64,000 nt of DNA, from contig JAAVAX010000006.1 in assembly GCA_014803855.1 (NCBI GenBank), positions 108,079-172,078 of the forward strand, in the 5' to 3' direction. Each line of letters starts with the position of its first letter. Positions within the stretch are counted from its first letter, which is position 1. The stretch comes from Mycoplasma sp. GTDB lineage: Bacteria; Bacillota_I; Bacilli_A; Mycoplasmatales; Metamycoplasmataceae. This document shows, one piece after another, positions 34,029-43,213 of this stretch. Under the pieces are notes generated by a model, which worked only from the letters and a program-made list of their open reading frames with translations, did no database searches and had not been told where the DNA came from. A program made the translations under genes and the position numbers.

Positions 34029-35251
34029 ATTTCCTCAAATCACATTCAATAGAAGCTACAGCAGGATTTGCAAATATTCTTGCTTGTGTCCCATCACCAA
34101 AGATAGCAGTGGCTTTTGCTCCATATTCAACATTAGAATTAATTTTTATTCTATTTTCATCATTATTTAAATTCAAATTTATAGGATTAAAATTTATAGA
34201 ATAGCCTTTAGATAATATCAAATCATAATAGTTGTCACATAAGATTTTGTTTCTTTTATAATCAAAATTTATTTTATTTATAAAACCCTTTATATATTGG
34301 TTTATGATTGTTCCTGTTACAAAACCAATACCAAAACCAATAGCAGGTGTAGAACAATTTAAAACATTTGCAACGAGTGTTCCAATCACAGATGAGGTTA
34401 GGTCAATTATTGTTTCTAATCATTGTGTGTTTTGACTTCCATTAGTGAATCATTTTCATCATTCTTGTCCACTATCTGAATCACTAGGTAACAAAATATT
34501 TAAAACTCTATCATTTAAATTATTTTTTATCAATTCATTATTTATAAAAATTGAAGTTTGTTTTCATTTTGCATAACCTACAGGTGGGATCTAATATTTC
34601 AATCAATGGTATATATTGTAATTTAGTTAAAGTTGCTCTTTCAATATCAATGGAATCATCCCATCAATCAATTTTCAATGAATCAATAATATCAGGTTTG
34701 TTTAAACTATAAAAAGTTTCAACAATGGAATTTGCTTTATTTCAAACACCTCATGAAGATTGAAATGTAGCTAAACCATCTTTTAAAATTATTGATTTCT
34801 TATCATTTAAGGCCATATCTGAATTTACTTTTATTTTTCCAGAAACATCATCTTGCCAATTAAAAACAATAATGCTTGATATATGATTATTTACTTCAGT
34901 TTTATCTAAATAATTAAAATCTAAATAAGAATTATAATTAACTCTTATTAAATACCATTTATTCACTTTGTAACTATATAAATCAATGTAAAAAAATCCT
35001 ATTTGATTTTGACTATCAAATTTAATTTGAAAGTCATTACTTTGAAATATAATTTCATCCTTTGTTCAAAATGTATAATTATTGCTATTACTAAAATTAA
35101 ATTCATTTTTTGAAAAAGCATGAATGTATTCATATGTAAATTGAAATTGACTTTTATTAACTCTAAAACTTAAAGTTGGCATAATGGGAGCAATAGAAGT
35201 TGCTGATAAAAATAATATATTAATAAATTTTGTGTTTCTTAATTGGTTCAT
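34015..35251 (-). pseudogene. Secreted protein of unknown function, frameshifted at a CCC/GGG run
   Basis: From ATG 35251 a signal peptide (NILFLSATSIAPIMPTL) without a lipobox leads into a beta-rich secreted domain, open to about 34590. There the frame shifts by one base at GGG 34586-34588 (CCC on the coding strand). Removing one C joins QYIPLIEILDP to PVGYAKWKQTSIF, and the frame then runs to TAA at 34015-34017, with a hydrophobic glycine-rich segment (GFGIGFVTG) near the end. The joined protein would be about 411 residues. Either the gene is broken, or the run is mis-sequenced or naturally variable. No function is recognised. A TATCGCTAA motif lies upstream at 35295-35303. Confidence 0.65.
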
Positions 35252-35328
35252 GATTAAATATCTCTCAAGATTTTTTATAATCCAAAAATAATTGTATCGC
35301 TAATATCATGAATAAAAATTATTTAACA

Positions 35329-36465
35329 CTATACTAATTTCTTAATTTCTTCTACTTTATTTAATCTTTCTCATGGTAAATCTAAATCATCACGACCAAA
35401 ATGCCCATAAAATGAAGTTTGATAATATATTGGTTTTTTTAGGTCTAGGTCCTTTATTATTCCAGATGGTGACAAATCAAAAACTTTATTAATAATATCT
35501 ATTATTTCTTGATTAGATAATTTAGATGTACCAAAAGTTTCAACATCAATAGATATTGGTTTTGATAAACCAATTGCATATGATAATTGAATTTCTATTT
35601 GACTAGCAATGTTAGCTGCTACTAAATTTTTAGCTATTCATCTAGCTGCATATGCAGCAGAACGATCAACTTTGGTATAATCCTTACCGCTAAATGCTCC
35701 ACCACCATGACGAGCTGCTCCACCATATGTATCAACAATAATTTTTCTACCTGTTAATCCTGTATCACCAATAGGTCCACCAATTAAAAATTTCCCTGAT
35801 GGGTTAATGTATATTTTGTAATCATATTTAATATTTGGAAAATATTTTAAAACAACTGGTTTAACTACTTTCTCAATTATCTTTTTTTCAAATAATTTAT
35901 TATCTATATTAGCACCATGTTGAATTGACATCACAACTGTATCTATTTTAATATCACTTGGATTCCTATAATCAATGGTTACTTGGGATTTCATATCAGA
36001 CTTAATATCACTATCATTATTAATTCTTAATTCTTCACATTTTTTAACTAATTCATGAGCAATAACAATAGGTAATGGCATATAATTAGGTGTCTCATTT
36101 GTTGCAAAACCAAACATAATGCCTTGATCTCCAGCACCAATTTCTTTAGAAGTAGTTTTGTCTACAGCTTGATTAATATCAGGTGATTGGGAATGCACAT
36201 TAGATAGAATTGAAAAATCATTTTCAGTATAACCTAAATCTAAAATTACTTCTCAAGCAAGTTTAACTATATCAACATATGTAGAAGTAGTTAATTCACC
36301 ACCAATAACAATCAATCTATTAGTTGCCATTACTTCTATAGCAACTCTAGCATTAGGGTCTGACTTTAAAACCTCATCCAATATCTTATCTGATATTTGA
36401 TCACATATTTTGTCAGGATGACCCTTTCCTACAGATTCTGATGTAAATAGTCCTTGTAATTTCAT
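35329..36465 (-). CDS. metK: S-adenosylmethionine synthase
   Basis: The 378-residue protein makes SAM from methionine and ATP. Motifs: [20 protein letters not shown] (ATP-binding, catalytic His and Asp), [12 protein letters not shown] (the GAGDQG hexapeptide), [20 protein letters not shown] and [19 protein letters not shown] (P-loop-like signature). Length matches the family (about 380-400). The start used is ATG 36465, which begins right at the conserved segment; an ATG four codons upstream is less likely. SAM feeds the two C5 methyltransferases in this window, among other users. Confidence 0.96.
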
Positions 36466-36543
36466 TTTATATACCAATTAACTTTATATTATTATATGAA
36501 CTAAATTAAATTACTGATTAATTTTATTAATCATTTTTAAAAT

Positions 36544-37338
36544 TTATTTCATAATCTTATTAATTTCTAAAAGAATATCATCATCATTAAAATATAAATA
36601 TCTTGCTGTTGTATTAATATTTGCATGTCCTAATGTTTTTCTTACAATTTCAATATTTGCATTATTCTTTAATAAATTAGTTGCAAAACTTCTTCTTAGA
36701 CCATGGGGAGTGATACATCTATCAAAATATTGAGAACTAACTTTTTTGATTATTTCATTTATTTGTTTAATTGTTATTAATTTATTTTTACTGTTAATAG
36801 CAATCCGGTTTGCTTTCCAATTACCTAAAAGTTCATTTAAATAATTAGTTATAAAAATTACTCTTATTTTATTTCCTTTTCCTTTTATTCTTAACTTATT
36901 TCCTTCATAAATTTTGTTTTTATTAAACTCTAATAATTCACTAACTCTTATTCCTGTTAAGAACAAAAAAGAAAAAATTAATCAATTTCTTTTTTCTAGT
37001 CTTGTTTTTAAAACAATATTATTTTTAACATGCTCATATTCTAATAAAGTTATAATACCTCTATTGCTTTGTTGAATTCTTGGTAACTTAATATCTTTAC
37101 ATTGATTTAATAATGTTCATCTTTTCTCAAATCTAAATATTGATAATATTGATGCATAAATTAATCTGGTACTATTGGCTTGATGATTTTTAGAATATTT
37201 ATTTAAGTATTTAACAAACATTGTTTTATTTGGTTTTTTTCCATTTAAATAAGTTTGTCATTTTTCATATTCCCTTAGATAAATACTAATTGTGTTTTTT
37301 GATAAATTTTTACTTTTTAAATAGTTTGAATATTTCAT
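36544..37338 (-). CDS. Tyrosine recombinase (XerC/XerD-like)
   Basis: The 264-residue protein has an N-terminal SAM-like core-binding domain (SKNLSKNTISIYLREY) and a C-terminal catalytic domain. All active-site residues are visible: TGIRVSELL (first Arg), the KGKGNKIR beta-turn Lys, TPHGLRRSFATNL (His and second Arg), LGHANINTT (His) and ARYLY (nucleophile Tyr). In other mycoplasmas, such recombinases invert surface-gene or R-M specificity segments and also resolve chromosome dimers. No inverted-repeat target is visible next to it. The size is that of a stand-alone Xer. The following 135 bp hold no gene. Confidence 0.9.
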
Positions 37339-37473
37339 ATTAATTTCTCATTTCTGTGTATTTTTAATTAAATACACAATTTTAATAATAATTTGAAAAG
37401 TTAAATATTGCAAATACCAATTTAATAATTGTTATTTATACTATTAAAATTTGATAAATCCCACAATCAAATA

Positions 37474-38403
37474 TTATTTACTCTTTAATTCTTCAAAAGC
37501 TGCAGAAGCAATCATAGCCCCATTATCAGTAGCATATTTAATTTGAGGTATTAAAGCATTTTTATGTAATTTTAAAAATTGTTCTCTTAAATATTTGTTG
37601 GCACTTACACCACCTGATAAAATTATAGATTTTGGTTTATATTCATTAATAGCTGATTTTACTTTAGATATTACAAAATCAATTATGTGTTTTTGAAACA
37701 TTGTAGCTAAATCTAACTTATTAACATTTGAATTTTTAGATAAATTCAATATTTGAGTTTTATAACCACTAAATGAAAAATCAAATTTTGTTTCTAATTT
37801 GGGATCTACTAACTTAATGTTTTTTATTTCTTTATTTTTATTTTCTTCAAATATTTTGTCTATTTTAGGACCGCCAGGAAATTCGTTAAATAAAACTCTA
37901 GATACTTTGTCAAAAACTTCTCCAGCAGCATCATCAACTGTTTGTCCTAGTAATATTTTTGATTGTGAATCTTTTAATAAATACAAGTTGGTGTGCCCTC
38001 CAGATATTACTAGAGCAATGGCAGGATATTTAATCACATGTTCATTATCTAATAAAACAGAGAAAATATGACCATACAAATGGTTTACTGGTATTAATGG
38101 TTTATTGATTGATTTGCTCAATGCATGAGAAAATAATTGTCCCATTTGAAGTGATCCTATCAAACCTGGCTTTTCTGTATATGCAATGTAATCAATTTCT
38201 GATAGATTACATTTAGTTTTCAATTCTTCCAAAAGAATATAATAATTTTGAAAATGCTCTCTTGATGCGATTTCAGGAATAGTACCACCATATTTTTTAT
38301 GAACATCAATTTGAGACATTTTTAAAAAAACCAAAACATTTTGATCTTCAACTAGTGATATAGATGTATCATCATGCGATGATTCAATACCTAGTATTTT
38401 CAT
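37474..38403 (-). CDS. tsaD: tRNA threonylcarbamoyladenosine synthase subunit TsaD
   Basis: The 309-residue protein is the catalytic ASKHA-fold subunit of t6A synthesis. Motifs: ILGIESSHDDTSISLV (phosphate-1), NHLYGHIFSVLLDN (the HxxGH metal site), ALVISGGHTNLYLL and the terminal LSGGVSANKYLREQF. It sits directly after tsaB, the ATG overlapping the TAA by one base. Length is at the short end of the family norm (about 310-340). Essential for decoding ANN codons. Confidence 0.95.
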   Translation of the reverse strand: MKILGIESSHDDTSISLVEDQNVLVFLKMSQIDVHKKYGGTIPEIASREHFQNYYILLEELKTKCNLSEIDYIAYTEKPGLIGSLQMGQLFSHALSKSINKPLIPVNHLYGHIFSVLLDNEHVIKYPAIALVISGGHTNLYLLKDSQSKILLGQTVDDAAGEVFDKVSRVLFNEFPGGPKIDKIFEENKNKEIKNIKLVDPKLETKFDFSFSGYKTQILNLSKNSNVNKLDLATMFQKHIIDFVISKVKSAINEYKPKSIILSGGVSANKYLREQFLKLHKNALIPQIKYATDNGAMIASAAFEELKSK

Positions 38404-38936
38404 TATTTTTTAATTTCTCCTATTTGTGGTTCTGAAGCATATATTGGTTTGATTTGAGAAAGATTTTCTTGTATAAAAATATCTAAATATTTATCAAAAT
38501 TATTGAATATATCCTTATAATCAATTTGAACTTCTTTATGTTTTTTATCAACAATAGATATTTTATTTGGTTCTAAACAATATGATTTATTTTTTGTAGC
38601 TGAAATATAAAATTTTTTTAAAAAAAATAATTTACTAGATTTATGTTGTTTAGAAAGAATTTTATATGTATTAGATGCAAATAATTTTATATTGCTATTC
38701 ACTTGTGCCATTGTTCTTATATATAAAAGTGCTATTCTAGAACCTGTAAATGATCCTGGACCTAGATTAACATAAATATTCTTTATTTCACTAAAATAAG
38801 GTAAATTGTTAAAAAAATTAATAATTTCTTCTACTTTATACTTTGTTTCAACATGACATGTATATATATTATTTTTATTATTATCAAATACTGCTGCTGC
38901 AAATATTGATTGTGATGAATCTATAAATAATGTCAT
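38403..38936 (-). CDS. tsaB: t6A biosynthesis protein TsaB
   Basis: The 177-residue protein shows the TsaB start MTLFIDSSQSIFAAAVFDNN and LGPGSFTGSRIALLYIRTMA, a diverged TsaB segment. It is an inactive ASKHA homologue that binds TsaD and TsaE in the t6A complex. Order tsaE-tsaB-tsaD on one strand, with 1-nt spacing and overlap, gives a complete module. Slightly shorter than the usual 200-230 residues. Confidence 0.9.
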   Translation of the reverse strand: MTLFIDSSQSIFAAAVFDNNKNNIYTCHVETKYKVEEIINFFNNLPYFSEIKNIYVNLGPGSFTGSRIALLYIRTMAQVNSNIKLFASNTYKILSKQHKSSKLFFLKKFYISATKNKSYCLEPNKISIVDKKHKEVQIDYKDIFNNFDKYLDIFIQENLSQIKPIYASEPQIGEIKK

Positions 38937-38937
38937 G

Positions 38938-39354
38938 CTATTCCTTTCATGTAATTATATATTTTCTTTTATTATCATCAACATAAATAATTTCTATTTG
39001 AAAACCAAAATCAAATTTTTGAGATAATTTTTCAGGTCATTCAATTATTATTAATTTATCTTCAAAATAATCTTCAAATTCTTCTAGATTTTGACCATCC
39101 ATATTATAAGCATCAATATGAACAAATTTATCATACACAAACATTTTATTAAATGATGGTGAAACTACCTTTTTATCTTCTTTTAAGAAGTTCGCTATTG
39201 CTTGAACTAATGTAGTCTTACCTGAACCTATTTCCCCTTTAAGAAAAATGAATCTTTCATTAATATCAATAGTTAAATTAACTATTAATTGGGCTATAAA
39301 ATCTATTTCATTTAATGATTTTTCAAATTCAATAAATGATTTTTTTTGTTTCAT
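38938..39354 (-). CDS. tsaE: t6A biosynthesis ATPase TsaE
   Basis: The 138-residue P-loop protein has FLKGEIGSGKTTLVQAI (Walker A), SPSFNKMFVYD and HIDAYNMDGQNLEEF (the HxDxYR-like segment). IIIEWPEKL is the Walker B-like terminal motif, in which TGA codes Trp. These are the TsaE hallmarks. It is one base upstream of tsaB. The TsaE ATPase drives cycles of the TsaB-TsaD complex. Length is normal (about 140-155). Confidence 0.93.
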
Positions 39355-39356
39355 AA

Positions 39357-39773
39357 TTATCTATATTGACCCTTTTTAATTGCTAATAATTTTTTTTGTT
39401 TTTCAATTTCTGATTCAATTGCCTTAAAAAAATCTTGTTCTTGATTTTTTTTAATCAACAAATATTTTATTCTAGCATGTGATTTTAAAATTTTATCTCT
39501 AATAGCTTGATTAGTTATTCTATTATATAAATCTAAATTTTGCAATTTAGATTTGCTTGATTTAAATTTAAAAAATCAAATAATGGAGATTGTAATACTA
39601 TATAATGGTAACAACCATATGATAGAAGATATAATTATTGAAGTTTGTCTATCTAAAATTGAAGTAAATAACATAACAAAACAAACAACCATTGCTATAA
39701 GTAGTGTAACAATGTTCATAATTAGTGTTTGCCTCATTAAATAACGATAATAAAGTACTGTTTGAACTTTCAT
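39357..39773 (-). CDS. Small two-helix membrane protein with charged tail
   Basis: The 138-residue protein has two hydrophobic segments (about residues 15-37 and 45-66), then a charged, probably helical cytosolic tail (residues 70-138). It is one frame across a TGA-coded Trp at the end of the second segment. It lies between the rpoE-like gene (1 nt away) and tsaE (2 nt away), so it is translationally linked to both. I recognise no family. Such small membrane proteins with a Lys-rich tail are common in mollicutes. Confidence 0.65.
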
Positions 39774-39774
39774 T

Positions 39775-40014
39775 TTATAATTTTTTTAATTTGAATGTTC
39801 CATCATCATTTCTTATAAAATCACCAGCTACAGTTAATAATTTATATGTTTCACCTTTTTTATCTGAAATTATTTCATCAAAATCTTTCATTGTGTTTTT
39901 TGCTCATTCTGGAGATAATTCTTTTTCTACTTGCTGAAATAATTCATCAAATGTATATTCTTCAGAATTTGATTTTTCCATATAGTTTTTTAGTACATTT
40001 AATATTGTTTTCAT
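39775..40014 (-). CDS. rpoE: RNA polymerase delta-like HARE-HTH protein
   Basis: The 79-residue protein resembles the N-terminal HARE-HTH domain of Gram-positive RpoE (delta): YTFDELFQQVEKELSPEW, then a helix, and TVAGDFIRNDDGTFKLKKL as the beta hairpin (compare the DGRFxxLxDxxWxL pattern). The acidic C-terminal tail of B. subtilis delta is missing, so this is a minimal version. Delta reduces unspecific RNA polymerase binding and promotes recycling. ATG is 40014, one base after the argS stop. The call is moderately supported by fold pattern and length. Confidence 0.55.
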
Positions 40015-40015
40015 A

Positions 40016-41623
40016 TTACATCCTTTCAGGTGCTGATATTCCTAATAATTTTAACCCAATTTTTATTATATTACCACAAGCAATTGATAAGCATAATAAT
40101 TCGTTTTCTCTATTGGTCCCAATAATTTTAGAATTTGAATAGAAAGAATTGAATTCTCTGGCTAAATCAATTAGATATTGAGATAATAAATGAACTTTAT
40201 AATTATTAGATATTTGAATAATTAATTCAGGAAACTTATTCATTAAATTAATTAAGCTAAATTCAGTATCTTCATAATGTAAATTATTTAAATCAATTTT
40301 ATCTTTGATATTAGATTTAACCAACAATTGACATATACGGGCATGAGCATATTGAATAATAAAAATAGGATTGTCATTAGTCTTTAAATTAGCTAAATCT
40401 AAATCAAATTCTATTGATGAATTATTTGATCTATTAACTAAAAAGAATCTTGTTGTATCTCTTCCAACTTGGTCAACTAATTCTGACATAAATAGAGATG
40501 TACCTTTTCTTTTAGACATCTTCATCTCTTGTCCATCTTTAATTAATTTAACCAATTGAATAGTTATGATATGCAAGATATCTTTATAACCTTGCAATTC
40601 TAATGCTGCATCAACTCTTTTAATATATCCAATATGGTCAGCACCTCAAATACCAATTAATTTAGATGGTATAGGTTCTCTAGTTGCCTTAATTTTATGG
40701 TAAACTGTATCTGATAAAAAATATGTTCCCTCTCCATTTTCTTTTACCAAAACACGATCTTTATCATCACCAAATTTAGTTGTTTCTAATCACTTAGCTC
40801 CATTTTTCTCATAAATACCACTTAATGTTTTTAATTGTTCATCAATTAATCCACTAGTATATAATGATTTCTCTGAAAATCATATATCAAATTCAACACC
40901 AAGATTTTTTAAATCAATTTTTATTTTATCTAACATTATTTTGACAGATATTTCTTTAATTTCATTTTTACAAGTATCATAAGGAACATTTAAATATTTA
41001 CCACCATATTCATCAATGATTTTTTTGGCTCCTCAAACAATATCAATACCACTATATGAATCCTCAGGCAATTCCATATTAACACCTAGTTCTTGATGAT
41101 ATCTAACATAAATTGATATAGCTAGTCTGTCAATTTGATTACCATTGTCATTAATGTAATATTCTCTTATAACATTATATCCAGCATATTCTAATATATT
41201 AGATAATGAATCACCTAGTGCTGCACCTCTTGCATGAGCCACATGCAAGAAACCTGTTGGATTGGCAGACACATATTCATTATTTATTGTTATGTTGTTT
41301 TTTTGTTGTTTACCAAATTCATTATTTAAATAAATATCTTTAACAATATTTGAATAATGATTTGGATTTAAATAAAAATTAATGAAACCAGGTCCCATTA
41401 TTTTTATTTCTTTAACACCTACACTTTCCTTGTTAAATTTATCAATTATTTTTTGAGCTATATCTGTGGGTGGTAATGATAATTTTTTAGAACTAACTAA
41501 AGCAACATTTGAAGTAAACTCACCAAATTCAATATTTGTAGGTTTTGTTACACTAAAACTGCTTTTTTCTCATCCATATTGTTCAAAAACTTTATTTATT
41601 TCTTCAAAGATTTTATTTTCCAT
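40016..41623 (-). CDS. argS: Arginyl-tRNA synthetase
   Basis: The 535-residue class I synthetase has an N-terminal additional domain and [20 protein letters not shown], containing the HIGH equivalent HVAHARG. It also has [20 protein letters not shown] and [14 protein letters not shown], the KMSK loop. The DALR anticodon-binding region follows, with [10 protein letters not shown]. The length is normal. Trp codons are TGA. Stop overlap with the rpoE-like gene is 1 nt short of contact. Confidence 0.96.
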
Positions 41624-41635
41624 TTTTTAAATTCT

Positions 41636-41851
41636 CTATCTATCATCTTCAACAATATAAAAAACTTGATCATCAATTCAAACGGTTGAATTTGCTCATA
41701 TTTTTGAATTTCTTTTTAAACCAGAAACATTGTCAACTCTTATATCATGAGATTTAACAAAATATTTAGCTTGACCACCAGTATCAATGATATTTAATTT
41801 TTTTATTAATTGACCTAGTTTTATAAATTTACCTTTTATTTTTACTTTCAT
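41636..41851 (-). CDS. S4-domain RNA-binding protein (YaaA-like)
   Basis: The 71-residue protein fits the small S4-like proteins of the B. subtilis YaaA/YbcJ type. FIKLGQLIKKLNIIDTGGQAKY resembles the S4 helix-turn segment, and SHDIRVDNVSG and GLKRNSKIW follow. Its place next to dnaN matches the classic dnaN-yaaA-recF neighbourhood, although recF and dnaA are not here. It is 14 nt downstream of dnaN and carries a GAGGAT ribosome binding site. Function: RNA binding, role not established. Confidence 0.8.
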
Positions 41852-41865
41852 ATCCTCAATCCTTT

Positions 41866-42975
41866 CTATGAAATCATAGGACTTATAATTTGTTTGTTTA
41901 GTTTTTTATCATCATTTATCATGATTGGTTTATATGAATCAATCAAGTGTATATTTATTTTATCATTAAAAATATTTATTGCTTCTTTTAAATATTTGTA
42001 ATTTAATGTAATAGAAATTTCTTCACCATTATATTCGTATTCATCTTTTGAGATAACTACATTGGCTCGACCAATTTTATCTGTGTTTGTAATAATGTTT
42101 ATTTTTTCATTATTTATCACTAAATTCAATTTATTATAAGAATCACTCCCAGAAGCAAAAACTGCTTTGTTTATTGCATTGTTTAAAATTGTTTTGTTAA
42201 TTGTTAATTTTTTTGAATATTGAATATTAAATATACTTGAAACATCTTTATATGGAGCATCAATAATTTTTGATTGAAAATTTGTTGTATTTTTAATCAA
42301 ATTTATTTTATGTTCATTCACATACAAAGTAACTTCACCTTCAATGTTGCTAGGTATGAAATTTTTAATATTTTTATTTGTTACTGTTACATCAAATGTG
42401 ATGTTTCTATCATCCTTGATTTCTACAATTTCTTGAGCTAATCTAAAACTATCTGTTGCTGTAACATGTAATTTACCTTTTTCATATTTTAGATTAATTC
42501 CAGTTAAGATCATTTCCTCATATGTTTGAGATGAAGCAAATATCACTCCTTCAATTGCATCTCTTAGTTTTTTTGAATCTAAAATAATTTTTTCGCCATA
42601 AAGAGAAAAATCTATAGATGGATACTCATCTTCTTCAATTAAATTTATTTCATATCTATCATTTTCATTTTCAATTATTAATACTTTATTTTCTACATAA
42701 AATAAAATTTTATTCTCACATTTTTTAACAATGTTTATAAACATATTAGCAGGAATTAAAAGATTACCTATTTTTTCAATTGATATTATTTTGTCTATTT
42801 CTATTTTACTTTCAATTGAAAAATAACCATTAGAACCTTTTATAATAATCATTTTGTCTAAAACATTTATATAAAAATTTCTTAAATGAACATAAATGTT
42901 ATTTGAATCTATTGCTTTAGACACATCTTCTAAGTGTTTTATTATAACTTTTTTTTCAATTGTGAATTTCATCAT
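41866..42975 (-). CDS. dnaN: DNA polymerase III beta subunit (sliding clamp)
   Basis: The 369-residue protein matches the beta clamp in length and layout: KFTIEKKVIIKHLEDVSKAI at the start, SFRLAQ in domain 2 (the ATDSFRLA motif) and YKPIMINDD near the C-terminus (the xxPxxI motif). Two adjacent ATGs at 42975 and 42970-42972 are possible starts. The clamp encircles DNA and tethers the polymerase. Followed by the S4 protein. dnaA, its usual neighbour, is not in this window. Confidence 0.95.
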   Translation of the reverse strand: MMKFTIEKKVIIKHLEDVSKAIDSNNIYVHLRNFYINVLDKMIIIKGSNGYFSIESKIEIDKIISIEKIGNLLIPANMFINIVKKCENKILFYVENKVLIIENENDRYEINLIEEDEYPSIDFSLYGEKIILDSKKLRDAIEGVIFASSQTYEEMILTGINLKYEKGKLHVTATDSFRLAQEIVEIKDDRNITFDVTVTNKNIKNFIPSNIEGEVTLYVNEHKINLIKNTTNFQSKIIDAPYKDVSSIFNIQYSKKLTINKTILNNAINKAVFASGSDSYNKLNLVINNEKINIITNTDKIGRANVVISKDEYEYNGEEISITLNYKYLKEAINIFNDKINIHLIDSYKPIMINDDKKLNKQIISPMIS

Positions 42976-43042
42976 TTACTATTTTAATATAAATTTTAGT
43001 TATATGTTTATTAATAGTTTTAATAATAAGTAGTGTTATTTT

Positions 43043-43093
43043 TGTGGAAAACTTATATAAAGTTTAGTTTTTAGGAACAATAAATGTGGAAAA
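43043..43093. promoter_or_regulatory. Two DnaA-box-like repeats upstream of dnaN
   Basis: TGTGGAAAACTT occurs twice, starting at 43043 and 43085. Its complement contains TTTTCCACA, one mismatch from the DnaA consensus TTATCCACA. The two copies are 42 bp apart, in the same orientation. They could bind DnaA to control dnaN or mark an origin-related site, but no larger AT-rich unwinding region or dnaA gene confirms an origin. Confidence 0.4.
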
Positions 43094-43111
43094 CTTGTTA
43101 AAAAAAGTAAT

Positions 43112-43196
43112 AAAAAACCACCAAACACAACACTTCTCGATATGGCTGCTTTATTTCTAACCTGACCAAGTTACAAGGTTGCTGTTTTGATGGCAT
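43112..43196 (-). ncRNA. ffs: Signal recognition particle RNA (4.5S-like, small bacterial type)
   Basis: On the minus strand the RNA begins near 43194 (GCCATCAAAACAGC) and ends near 43118 (GTTGTGTTTGGTGG). These ends pair into a long stem closed by the SRP apical loop. That loop reads GGTCAGG, then AGAA, then AAGCAGCC, the asymmetric Ffh-binding loop of bacterial SRP RNA. The length of about 80 nt fits mycoplasma SRP RNAs. A -10 TATAAT (43201-43206) sits just upstream, and a T-run at the 3' end completes termination. Confidence 0.85.
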
Positions 43197-43200
43197 TCAA

Positions 43201-43206
43201 ATTATA
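43201..43206 (-). promoter_or_regulatory. Candidate -10 box of the SRP RNA gene
   Basis: A minus-strand TATAAT lies seven bases before the predicted SRP RNA 5' end (43194), the expected spacing for sigma-A. It is directly downstream of the pgi stop. Confidence 0.6.
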
Positions 43207-43213
43207 CCTAAAA

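Noticed and set aside
37339-37473. Possible small gene or recombination site after the tyrosine recombinase
   Set aside because: The 135 bp are AT-rich with no open frame above about 30 codons and no clear inverted repeat.
39553-40142. Short plus-strand open frames over the rpoE-like and membrane genes
   Set aside because: They lie opposite better supported minus-strand genes with overlaps and starts, and have no domain or promoter of their own.
43043-43093. Origin of replication at dnaN
   Set aside because: Two DnaA-box-like repeats alone are not enough: there is no dnaA neighbour, no cluster of boxes and no skew calculation available here.
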